Below, piece after piece: positions 8,067 to 16,181 of a stretch of 64,000 nucleotides of DNA. The stretch spans positions 1-64,000 of the forward strand of contig CALPYF020000010.1 in the NCBI GenBank assembly GCA_943327755.2. The letters are read 5' to 3'. Below the pieces are notes generated by a model, which saw nothing but the letters and a program-made list of their open reading frames with translations, had not been told where the DNA came from and ran no database searches. A program made the position numbers and the translations under genes. Each line of letters opens with the position of its first letter. Within the stretch, counting starts at the first letter, position 1. This stretch comes from Deinococcus hopiensis KR-140. GTDB taxonomy: Bacteria; Deinococcota; Deinococci; Deinococcales; Deinococcaceae.

Positions 8067-8103
8067 AAACGGCCCCGTCGCCGGGGGGGCGAGAGGGCCG
8101 TTT
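8067..8103 (-). terminator. Intrinsic terminator of the phosphoglycerate mutase gene
   Basis: AAACGGCCC and GGGCCGTTT form a perfect 9-bp stem with a G+C-rich loop, 15 bp past the stop codon; the stem itself ends in TTT on the minus strand. Confidence 0.65.
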
Positions 8104-8117
8104 GGGGAAGGTTCTGG

Positions 8118-9350
8118 TTACGCGCCGTACTTGTTGAGTTTGAGGGCGTTGGCCATGAGGAGGGGCATGAGGTCGGTGCCGCGGCGCAGGCCGAGGCTGC
8201 CTTTGAGGGCTTCGTCTTCGGTGTAGCGCTGGGCGAGGTCACGGCGGCCGTAGTTGCTGCGGATGAGCAGGGGGACGGGGTGCCAGGAGTGGGTGGCGAG
8301 TTTGCTGGGGGTGCTGTGGTCACCGACGATGGCGATGACGTCGGGGTTCAGCGCCAGGAGTTGTGGGAGGAGGGCGTCGAAGAGTTCGATCTTCTTGACT
8401 TTGGCTTTGAAATCGCCGTCTTCGCCAGTGCTGTCGGTTTTCTTGACGTGGAAGTAGAAGAAGTCGTATTTGCTCCAGTTGTCGCGCAGCGCCTGGACTT
8501 TGCCGTCGAGGGCGTCTTCTTCCCCTTCGACGGTGAGGACGTCCATGCCGACGAGGCTGGCGAGGCCCTTGTACATGGGGTAGCTGGCGATGCAGGCGGC
8601 TTTGAGCTGGTAGGCGGCGTCGAAGCTGGGGAAGTGGGGGACGTCGCTGTACCCGCGGAAGAGGACGCCGTTGACCTGCGTTTCGTCCTTGAGGGCGGTT
8701 TCGGCGCGTTGCACGAAGGCGTTGACGAGGTCGGCGGTTTTTTTGCTGGCGTTGTCGTGGGCCTGGGCGGTCATGGGTTGCACGCCGGTCGCCTGGGGGT
8801 CCACGTCGCTGAGGTTCGCGCCGAGGGGGCTGCCGCCGTTCGCGCGGAAGACGACCACGAAGCGGTGCTCCGACTCGGTGTAGATCTCGACGGGCGTGCC
8901 GTCGATGTCGGGGATGGCGGCCTTGAGCTTGGCGACGATCTCGGCGTTCTTCTCGTCGCTGGGGCGGCCCGCGCGGCGGTCCTGTACGATGCGGTCCGCG
9001 CCGAGGGTGGCGAAGTTGCCGCGCACGGCGACGTCACCGGCGCCGAGCTTCACGCCGATGCCGACGGCCGAGAGGGCGCCGCGTCCGACGACGTACTTCA
9101 GGGGGTCGTACCCGAAGAGGCTGAGGTGGCCTGGGCCGCTGCCGGGGGTGATGCCCGCGCCGACGAGTTCGACCTGCCCGAGCTGGCTCTGCGCGGCCAG
9201 GGCGTCGAGGTTGGGGGTCTTCGCGGCGGCGAGTTCGGTGTCGCCGTTGGTTTCGAGGGGCAGGCCGCCCACGCCGTCGAGGACGACCATCAGGATCTTG
9301 CTGTCGGTCGGTTTGGCGAGGTCGCGGATGGTGTCCAGAAGGTCGCTCAT
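8118..9350 (-). CDS. apgM: 2,3-bisphosphoglycerate-independent phosphoglycerate mutase, ApgM type
   Basis: A 410-residue enzyme of the alkaline-phosphatase superfamily that interconverts 3- and 2-phosphoglycerate in glycolysis. The N-terminus has the metal-binding VVLDGVGG motif. GPGHLSLFGYDPL (residues ~70-85) contains the nucleophilic Ser region, and IVGDHSTPSKLATHSWHPVP near the C-terminus supplies metal-binding Asp and His residues. This short ApgM form is typical of archaea and some bacteria, and differs from the ~510-residue GpmI. TACACT ends 7 nt before the ATG, so the transcript may be leaderless. Confidence 0.92.
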   Translation of the reverse strand: MSDLLDTIRDLAKPTDSKILMVVLDGVGGLPLETNGDTELAAAKTPNLDALAAQSQLGQVELVGAGITPGSGPGHLSLFGYDPLKYVVGRGALSAVGIGVKLGAGDVAVRGNFATLGADRIVQDRRAGRPSDEKNAEIVAKLKAAIPDIDGTPVEIYTESEHRFVVVFRANGGSPLGANLSDVDPQATGVQPMTAQAHDNASKKTADLVNAFVQRAETALKDETQVNGVLFRGYSDVPHFPSFDAAYQLKAACIASYPMYKGLASLVGMDVLTVEGEEDALDGKVQALRDNWSKYDFFYFHVKKTDSTGEDGDFKAKVKKIELFDALLPQLLALNPDVIAIVGDHSTPSKLATHSWHPVPLLIRSNYGRRDLAQRYTEDEALKGSLGLRRGTDLMPLLMANALKLNKYGA

Positions 9351-9510
9351 GCCCGTCAGTGTACGCCGGACACGAACTGCGGCACGTCAGGGCATATGGG
9401 CAGGTGCGGTGGTCGCCTGAATGCCGCTGAGGCTGGATTGTCCGTGCTGGACAGGACCCACCGCAGTGAGCACCGCCGGGCTTGAACCGGGTGCAACCTC
9501 AACACAGGAG

Positions 9511-9543
9511 GCGGGCCGCGTCCCGGTGAAGGGAGCGGCCCGC
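9511..9543 (-). terminator. Hairpin after terC
   Basis: GCGGGCCGC and GCGGCCCGC form a perfect 9-bp stem with a 15-nt loop. There is no T-run, so termination would be weak or Rho-assisted. Confidence 0.45.
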
Positions 9544-9560
9544 GCAGGGGAAGGTCGGCT

Positions 9561-10379
9561 TCAGCGGCCGTCGATGCGGCCGTCGCTGGCGTCGGCGACC
9601 GTGTCGTCGATCTCGTGGACGACAGCGTCGGCTTTCGCCTCGGCAGCCTCGTCGCTCATGGCGGGCTGGCGGGTCGCCAGGAACGACCCGATGATGCCGA
9701 TGGCGGCCATGACGCCCCAGAAGACCGGGGTGGGCATGTGCCAGTAGGGCACGGCGGGGAACACCTCGTGCGCGGCTTCCAGGGTCTCCAGGCCGAGTTT
9801 CACGGCGATCCAGCCGACCAGCGCGTAGGCGACGTGGTCGAACGCCGGGTACTTGTTCAGGAGTTTCAGGAACACGGTCGCCGCGATCCGCATGAGGATC
9901 AAGCCGATGATCCCGCCGATCACGACGATGGTCAGGCCCTGCTCGCGCGGCATGCCGCGGGGAATCAGCGCGACGCCCGCGAGGATCGAGTCCACGCTGA
10001 ACGCGAGGTCCGTGAGGTTCAGCAGCACGACGGTCGCCCAGAAGCCGCGGCCCTTGCTCTTGTCGTCGGCCTCGTCCTCGGCGCTCTTGTTCTTCATGAA
10101 GTGCGAGATGGCGAGGTACGCGAGGTACGCCGCGCCGAAGGCCCGCAGCCACCAGTACTCGAGAATGTAGCTGGCGAGCAGCACGCCCAGGATGCGCAGG
10201 ACGACCGCCCCGCCGATGCCGTAGGCGAGCGCCTTGCGTTGCAGGTCACCCTTGAGGTGGCGGACCATGACGGCCAGCACCAAGGCGTTGTCCGCCGAGA
10301 GCAGACCTTCGAGGAGGATCAGGGTGCCCAGGATCGCCCAGAATTCCGGGGTGATGGGGGGCATTTCCAGGCCGAACAT
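9561..10379 (-). CDS. TerC family integral membrane protein (Alx/MeeF-like)
   Basis: A 272-residue membrane protein with seven or more hydrophobic segments and the TerC signature acidic motifs within membranes: LLEGLLSADNALVLAVM near residue 20 and NLTDLAFSVDSILAGVAL near residue 130. Family members are linked to tellurite resistance and, in better-studied cases (Alx, MeeF/MeeY), to manganese export. Manganese handling would fit a radiation-resistant lineage, but this is inference. The soluble loop around residues 95-110 is highly charged, as is the C-terminal tail. A 16-codon ORF stops in a TGATG overlap with the start codon. Confidence 0.88.
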   Translation of the reverse strand: MFGLEMPPITPEFWAILGTLILLEGLLSADNALVLAVMVRHLKGDLQRKALAYGIGGAVVLRILGVLLASYILEYWWLRAFGAAYLAYLAISHFMKNKSAEDEADDKSKGRGFWATVVLLNLTDLAFSVDSILAGVALIPRGMPREQGLTIVVIGGIIGLILMRIAATVFLKLLNKYPAFDHVAYALVGWIAVKLGLETLEAAHEVFPAVPYWHMPTPVFWGVMAAIGIIGSFLATRQPAMSDEAAEAKADAVVHEIDDTVADASDGRIDGR

Positions 10380-10429
10380 CAGCGGGCTCCGGTGGCGGCG
10401 CGGGCCGCCTGTGGGGTGGTATTGGTCAT
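10379..10429 (-). CDS. Possible 16-aa leader peptide upstream of terC
   Basis: MTNTTPQAARAATGAR is encoded directly upstream of terC. Its TGA overlaps the terC ATG (TGATG), an arrangement typical of translational coupling. A Shine-Dalgarno-like AGAGGA lies at the right distance before its ATG, while terC has only GGAG. Expression of the peptide is unproven. Confidence 0.4.
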   Translation of the reverse strand: MTNTTPQAARAATGAR

Positions 10430-10452
10430 GTGTGGCGTTCCTCTGGCCCCAC

Positions 10453-10471
10453 AGCCGCCTCGGGGGCGGCT
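10453..10471 (-). promoter_or_regulatory. Stem-loop in the terC 5' region
   Basis: AGCCGCC and GGCGGCT form a 7-bp stem, 23 bp before the leader ORF start. It may be a terminator for the upstream trmH operon or a leader structure. I looked for the yybP-ykoY manganese riboswitch core and did not find it. Confidence 0.35.
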
Positions 10472-10606
10472 CAAGAGGCGCGGTCTGGTCAGTCTAACGG
10501 GCGGCGCGGGGCCTGACCCTGAGGCTTCGTGAACGTTTTGCACGCAAGGTGGGCACGCCCCGGGGGACACCCGTCCGGGGGGCGGCAGGTGGGCGGCAGG
10601 TGGGCG

Positions 10607-11268
<662 letters not shown>

Positions 11269-11272
<4 letters not shown>

Positions 11273-12138
11273 AACGCTCCAGAGTACCGCACACCCGGCA
11301 GCGCCGCCCCGAGCGCCCCCATCAGCGAGGAGCGCCGCGCGAGCATCCGCGCGGTCCAGCCGTCGTCCCGCGTCCCGACGCCCAGGTCATGCAGCGCACC
11401 GGTCAGCAGATGCGCCCACCACAGCGCCGGGATCAGCGCCCGGTCCTCGTCACTCAGGGGGCTCACCTCGGCGTACCCGTGGATGACGTCGTCGTGCGCG
11501 CCGCGCCATGCCAGCGCGAAGTCCGCCAGCGGATCGGCGGGCCGCGTGAATTCCAGGTCGAGCAGGCCCGTCCACTGCCCGTCCTGCACGCGCAGGTTCC
11601 AGGGCGTGAAATCCCCGTGGATCAGCCGCCGGGGCCGCGTATGGACGTGCGCGGTGGCGGCGCAGGCCGCATGCAGGTGCGCGCGGAGCAGGCCCACCCA
11701 GCCCGGCTGCGCGGCCTCGTGGGCGTCCAGCAGCGCGTCGCTGGACGGGTCGTGCAGCACCGCCAGTTCGTCGGGGAAACCGGGGCGATCCTCCGGCAGG
11801 GGCACCGCCGCCCAGCGTCCGTGCAGCTCGGCCAACCAGCGGCCCCGCGTGCGGGCGTCCTCGCGCGGGGCGGGGTCGCCGGGCACCCAGGCGTGCAGCG
11901 TCCACACCGCCCCCTCCCACTCCGTGGGGCCGCACAGCCGCCAGGGCAGGTCCAGCCCGCTGCCGGTCAGGCGGGCCAGCAGGTCCAGTTCGTACGGCGC
12001 GGCGTGCGGGTCGTGCCAGCGGCGCAGCACGGCGACCTCCGTTCCGGCGCGCCCCTGCCAGTGGCGGTTCAGGCGGCCCCCCAGCGGCTGCGGGTCGCGC
12101 AGGTCCCAGTCCAACAGCAGGTCAGGGGGTGGCGTCAC
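11269..12138 (-). CDS. APH-family phosphotransferase (kinase fold)
   Basis: A 289-residue protein with the aminoglycoside/choline kinase fold. The catalytic loop LIHGDFTPWNLRV supplies the Asp and Asn, and LLDLEFTRPADPLADFALAW supplies the Mg-binding Asp. An N-terminal ATP-binding lobe precedes these. Most such chromosomal proteins phosphorylate unknown small metabolites and do not confer resistance. The start is GTG, overlapping the upstream metallo-hydrolase stop by 4 bp (GTGA); trmH follows with another 4-bp overlap. The three genes form one operon. Confidence 0.85.
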
Positions 12139-13157
12139 GCGCGGGTGAACAGCGCCGCGCCGTCCTCGCGCGTGCTCTCGCGCAGCGCGCCCGTGCTGGT
12201 CAGGTACTCCGCGAGGGCGGCAGTCTGGTCGAGCAGCAGCACCGCCTGAATGGACCGCAGACGCGGATGCAGTGCCAGCAGCAGGTCGTGGACGGTCATG
12301 GGCTGCGTGCAGGCGGCCAGCAGGGCGTCCAGTTTCTCGTGCGTGCGCCCCCGCAGCGCATGGATGCGGGCGCGGGGGTCACGCATGGGCCCGTCGTGCC
12401 CGCCCAGCGCGAGGGTCACACCGTCCAGCGCCTCCACGCGATCCAGTGAGTGCAGGAACGCCGCCACGCCGCTGCCGGGCAGGAACCGCGCGGGCATCAG
12501 CGGCGGGGAGTTCAGCGGGAGCAGGTGATCGGCACTCAGGAGCACGTCGTCCACGCGCAGGCAGATCTGGTTCCCCTCGTGTCCCGGCGTGTGGATGACG
12601 TGCAGCAGGTCGTCCAGCACGTCCCCATCAAACAGGGGCGTGGCGACCGGGAGGGCGCGCGGCACGCTGAGGTTCGATCCCCGGCGGCGGATGCGGCCGT
12701 CCAGTTCGCTGCCGGGCGGCAGGCCCAGCCACGCGGCCTGCGCGTCGGGCGGGGTCAGCCAGGCGGCACGGATCGCGCCGGGCTGCTCGATGAACGGCAC
12801 GGCGCTGTGGAATGCCGCCACGGGCGCCTCCGTGTACTCCCGCAGGGCGCTCAGGCCGCCCAGGTGATCCGGGTGCGGGTGAGTGATCACGATCCGGTTC
12901 AGGGCCTCCAGACTGACCGCCTCGCCGTGCCCGGCGCGCACGGCCGCCAGTCCGGCCTGAAGGTCACCCAGGCTGTCCGGACCAGCCCCACCCGTGTCCA
13001 CCAGCGCCGCATACGCCGGGGCGTGCGGGTCACCACGCACGAGTAGATATACGTTCGCGCGGAAATTCGGGAAGGCCCGCACCGGCAACGTGTACACGCG
13101 CGTGCCACCACTCGTCACATGCAGCGCGGGAAGAGAGAGGGAAGCCACGTCGGTCAT
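12135..13157 (-). CDS. MBL-fold metallo-hydrolase
   Basis: A 340-residue metallo-beta-lactamase-fold enzyme. The metal site is given by ITHPHPDHLGGL (HxHxDH), then HTPGHEGNQIC and LLSADHLLPL further on. A C-terminal helical domain (residues ~260-340) resembles the winged-helix extension of RNase Z/glyoxalase-like or LACTB2-like hydrolases. The substrate is probably a small ester or thioester, but it cannot be assigned. It is the first gene of the MBL-APH-trmH operon; TAGAGT ends 6 nt before its ATG, consistent with a leaderless operon mRNA. Confidence 0.88.
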   Translation of the reverse strand: MTDVASLSLPALHVTSGGTRVYTLPVRAFPNFRANVYLLVRGDPHAPAYAALVDTGGAGPDSLGDLQAGLAAVRAGHGEAVSLEALNRIVITHPHPDHLGGLSALREYTEAPVAAFHSAVPFIEQPGAIRAAWLTPPDAQAAWLGLPPGSELDGRIRRRGSNLSVPRALPVATPLFDGDVLDDLLHVIHTPGHEGNQICLRVDDVLLSADHLLPLNSPPLMPARFLPGSGVAAFLHSLDRVEALDGVTLALGGHDGPMRDPRARIHALRGRTHEKLDALLAACTQPMTVHDLLLALHPRLRSIQAVLLLDQTAALAEYLTSTGALRESTREDGAALFTRA

Positions 13158-13236
13158 GAGCGGACTCTAGCGGCTGGCAACAGACCAGGGCCGCTCAATC
13201 AGCGGGAATCGGCGCAGGAAACGTCTGCCGTCTTCA

Positions 13237-13242
13237 TACACT
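13237..13242 (+). promoter_or_regulatory. -10 box (TACACT) of the Imm32-like gene
   Basis: TACACT ends 6 nt before the ATG at 13249, and no Shine-Dalgarno is visible; a leaderless mRNA is likely. Confidence 0.45.
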
Positions 13243-13248
13243 CCTGGC

Positions 13249-13542
13249 ATGCCAAGAATCACCCTTGACGTTCCTGATCACACACCCGGAGAAGGCCTGA
13301 GGGCGGACTGGGACGATCACACCCGGATCGCCATCCGTATCGAGGACGGTGAGGTGTACCTCCAGGCCAACCATGCGGGCCTGCGCTCCCTCGCGCGCCT
13401 TCTGCTGGGGTTGACCGTGGAGGGCGTTCAGAACTGGCATCACTGGCACCTGGATGACCTGAACAGTCTGGAGGAAGGATCCGCACCGTTAACCATCACG
13501 CAATTGCCGGAAGAGCATATGGATTCCGCGCCGTCCATATAG
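13249..13542 (+). CDS. Imm32-like immunity family protein
   Basis: A 97-residue acidic protein. The pattern 'ANHAGLRSLARLLLGL' followed by 'HWHLDDLNSLEEGSAPLTI' matches my recollection of the Imm32 family, predicted immunity proteins of polymorphic toxin systems. No toxin gene lies beside it: the neighbours are a metallo-hydrolase and a photolyase. If the assignment is right, it is an orphan that could protect against toxins of neighbouring strains. The family call is by motif memory only and remains moderately uncertain. Confidence 0.6.
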   Translation: MPRITLDVPDHTPGEGLRADWDDHTRIAIRIEDGEVYLQANHAGLRSLARLLLGLTVEGVQNWHHWHLDDLNSLEEGSAPLTITQLPEEHMDSAPSI

Positions 13543-13576
13543 CCTTCGAGGCCGGGAAGTCGGCGGTCGCTCTTCC

Positions 13577-14917
13577 CTATTCCGCCCACTGCCGGGCGTA
13601 TTTTTCGATGTCGAATTTGCGTTTCAGGCCGCCGGCGTTCATGTAGCGCACGGTGCCGAAGATGGGGCGGCGGGTCCAGGGGCGGTCGTGCAGGCCGAAT
13701 ACCCAGCCGACGCCCACCCAGGAGTTCGGGTCGCGGCCGTCCTGTTCGTGGCGGTTGTTCAGCCACAGCAGCGTGTCGTAGGCCTGCTGGGGGGTGGGGG
13801 TCCATTCGATGACTTTCTTGCCCCAGTACATGCGCATGTAGTTGTGCATGCGGCCGGTGCGGGTCATCTGGCGTTGCGCGGCGTTCCAGTACGGGTCGTG
13901 CGTCTGCGCGGCGTCCAGCTGGTCGCGGGTGTAGGTGTACTCGCGTCGGTCCCCGGCGTGTTCTTCCAGGGTGGCGCGGGCCCAGGCGGGGAGGCCCGCG
14001 TAGCGGTCGTAGTGGGGGGTGTAGGTGGTGTAGTTGAAGCTGAGTTCGCGCCGCACGATGAGTTCTTCCAGGAAGGCGTCGGTGTCCGGGCCGGGGTGTT
14101 CGCGCGCGGCGAGCGCGGCGGTCAGCGGGGAGAGGTGCCCGTAGTGCAGGTGCGCGCTGAGGCGGCTGCTGCCGTCCACGGTGGGGTCATTCCGGCGTTC
14201 GGCGTACCCGTCGAGCTTGCGGGTGATGAAGTCTTCGAGGAGGTCGTGCGCGGCGTTCTCGCCGCCTTCCTCGTCGCCGGGGGGGACGCTGTGGTCGATG
14301 GGGAGGGTCTTCAGGAGGCGGGCGGGGTCGGTGACGTCCTCGCCGCCGTCCCAGTCGCGCGCTCGGCGTTTCAGGTCGTGGACTTCCAGTGGGACGAGGT
14401 AGTCGTGCCACAGCCGGTGGATCTTGGGGCGGATGGTGCGCGCCGCGTACTCCTGCTTCCCGCTGACCACCCCCACGGGAATGACCGCTTCGGATTCCAC
14501 CTGCACCAGCGGCACGTCCAGCCGGTCGGCCAGCCACCCGCGCCACTCGCGCTGAAGGCGGGTGTACCCCACGTCGGTCACGACGAGCGCCGCGCCCTCC
14601 CCCGCCGCGTTCAGAGCCACCTCGGGCGGGCTGCCCAGCGTCACGCGCAGCGGCACGTCCCGCGCGGCGAGGTTCATCCGTAGGTCGCGCAGGCCCTCCA
14701 GCAGGTAGGCGTAGTGGCGGGCGTTCGCCTCGGGGTAACCGGGCGTCAGGCCGAACACGGCGACCAGGGGCAGGTTCAGGCGGTTGGCCTCGCGCACGGC
14801 GTATTCCAGGGCGTGGTTGTCGAGGGTGCGGACGCTGGCCTGCACCCACAGCAGCACGAAGCCGTCCCGGTGGGGCGTGCCGGGCCGCAGGACCTGCACG
14901 CGGGCGTCATGGATCAT
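13577..14917 (-). CDS. phrB: Class II CPD photolyase
   Basis: A 446-residue FAD enzyme that splits UV-induced cyclobutane pyrimidine dimers using blue light. The N-terminal half carries the class II pattern (VLLWVQASVRTLDNHALEYAV, then PLVAVFGLTPGYPEANARHYAYLLEGL). The C-terminal FAD-binding part has YMRMYWGKKVIEWTPTPQQAY and WVGVGWVFGLHDRPWTRRPIFGTVRYM, both characteristic of class II rather than class I. Length is normal. Deinococcus radiodurans R1 is generally described as lacking photoreactivation, so the presence of the gene is notable if this is a Deinococcus. Gene symbol is used in the general sense of photolyase. Confidence 0.92.
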   Translation of the reverse strand: MIHDARVQVLRPGTPHRDGFVLLWVQASVRTLDNHALEYAVREANRLNLPLVAVFGLTPGYPEANARHYAYLLEGLRDLRMNLAARDVPLRVTLGSPPEVALNAAGEGAALVVTDVGYTRLQREWRGWLADRLDVPLVQVESEAVIPVGVVSGKQEYAARTIRPKIHRLWHDYLVPLEVHDLKRRARDWDGGEDVTDPARLLKTLPIDHSVPPGDEEGGENAAHDLLEDFITRKLDGYAERRNDPTVDGSSRLSAHLHYGHLSPLTAALAAREHPGPDTDAFLEELIVRRELSFNYTTYTPHYDRYAGLPAWARATLEEHAGDRREYTYTRDQLDAAQTHDPYWNAAQRQMTRTGRMHNYMRMYWGKKVIEWTPTPQQAYDTLLWLNNRHEQDGRDPNSWVGVGWVFGLHDRPWTRRPIFGTVRYMNAGGLKRKFDIEKYARQWAE

Positions 14918-14993
14918 GCCTGCCGTTGTACCAGCCGCGCGGCCCGCGCGGGGGTGGGATCGCTGACCGTTCCCCGGCAGCTCGCGTCGGGGC

Positions 14994-15656
14994 TCAGCCC
15001 TGCGGGGTGTCCTCCGGCAGGCGGCGCACCGGGAGGCGCACCCAGCCGCGCCGGGAGATCCAGCGCAGCCCCCACACGACCAGCGCGCCGCTGAACTGCG
15101 CCTGGAACGGCGTGACGTGCGGGTACAGCAGCCACACGGTCAGCGCCCCGGCGGCGGCGGCGGTGGCGTACAGCTGCTCGCTGCGGTACATGATCTCCGG
15201 GACCTCGTTGGCGATCAGGTCGCGGATCACGCCGCCGCCCACCCCCGACAGCATCCCGGCGAACACCACGCCCAGCGGGCCCAGGCCGAAGTTCAGCGCG
15301 CCGATCGCGCCGGACGCCGCGAACAGGCCCAGGCCCGCCGTGTCGAAGATGCTCAGGGTCCGCTCGAAGCGGGCCAGGCGTGTCCCGAACGCGAACGCCA
15401 GCCCGGAGCCCAGCAGCGCGGCATACAGGTACGTCTCGTCCCGCAGGAACAGCGGCGGGGTCTGCCCGGTCAGCGTGTCGCGGATCGCGCCGCCGCCCAC
15501 GGCGGTCACGCAGCCCAGCACCAGCACGCCGAACAGGTCGAAGCGTTTGCGGACGCCCAGCAGCGCGCCGGACATCGCGAAGGCCAGCACGCCGATCAGG
15601 TCCAGGACGCGCAGGCCGGTCTCCAGCGTGATGGGCGCCCACTCAAGTTCATGCAC
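14994..15656 (-). CDS. TRIC-type cation channel / UPF0126 membrane protein (YadS-like)
   Basis: About 220 residues with two similar blocks of three membrane segments. Each contains a glycine-rich helix and the pattern GGGAIRDTLTG (first block) or GGGVIRDLIANEVP (second block), which are the UPF0126/TRIC hallmarks. Prokaryotic TRIC homologues form trimeric K+ permeable channels in the inner membrane. I prefer the GTG at 15656 because a TACAGT -10 box ends 7 nt upstream of it; the GTG at 15665 would overlap that box. No operon partner is visible. Confidence 0.85.
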   Translation of the reverse strand: MHELEWAPITLETGLRVLDLIGVLAFAMSGALLGVRKRFDLFGVLVLGCVTAVGGGAIRDTLTGQTPPLFLRDETYLYAALLGSGLAFAFGTRLARFERTLSIFDTAGLGLFAASGAIGALNFGLGPLGVVFAGMLSGVGGGVIRDLIANEVPEIMYRSEQLYATAAAAGALTVWLLYPHVTPFQAQFSGALVVWGLRWISRRGWVRLPVRRLPEDTPQG

Positions 15657-15805
15657 GCCATCCACTGTAAAACGCCTTCCGGCGGCGCGGCTTCACGCAG
15701 CCCAGATGGCCCCCGGCGGGCGGGGTCGCGCCCGGCCCGGAGCGGGGCACGCGGCTTCATGAACAGCGAGGCGCGGCTCACTGTCCCGGATCGGCGAGGC
15801 TGTGG

Positions 15806-15811
15806 TATACT
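15806..15811 (+). promoter_or_regulatory. Extended -10 promoter of rpmF
   Basis: TGGTATACT gives an extended -10 (TG then TATACT) at 15803-15811. No good -35 is evident. It leaves a ~75-nt leader that contains a CCCCGGCG-type hairpin and an AGGAGA ribosome-binding site, unlike the leaderless genes around it. Confidence 0.6.
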
Positions 15812-15891
15812 CCCTCCTGTTGTCTCGACTGGGTCCCCCCGGCGAGAATCGCGCCCCGGCGGGAAACGCCGTGTGGCCCAGGAGAACAGAC

Positions 15892-16074
<183 letters not shown>

Positions 16075-16092
16075 ACCCCGCCTGCACGGACA

Positions 16093-16119
16093 ACGCCCCC
16101 GCCCCGCGCGGGGGTGTTT
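16093..16119 (+). terminator. Intrinsic terminator of rpmF
   Basis: A 10-bp G+C-rich stem (with one G-T pair) and a 5-nt loop is followed by TTTC, 18 bp past the stop codon. Confidence 0.75.
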
Positions 16120-16181
16120 CCTTGGCCGCAGCGAGAGGCCCGCGGCCTCCGGGTGGAGGCGCGGGCCTTGGGGGCTGTTCC

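Noticed and set aside
8055..9485. A long plus-strand frame opposite apgM.
   Set aside because: Gly/Glu/Val-rich shadow translation caused by high G+C; apgM on the other strand has full family motifs.
10380..10540. A yybP-ykoY manganese riboswitch upstream of terC.
   Set aside because: Only a GC hairpin and a short ORF are seen; the conserved riboswitch core could not be found.
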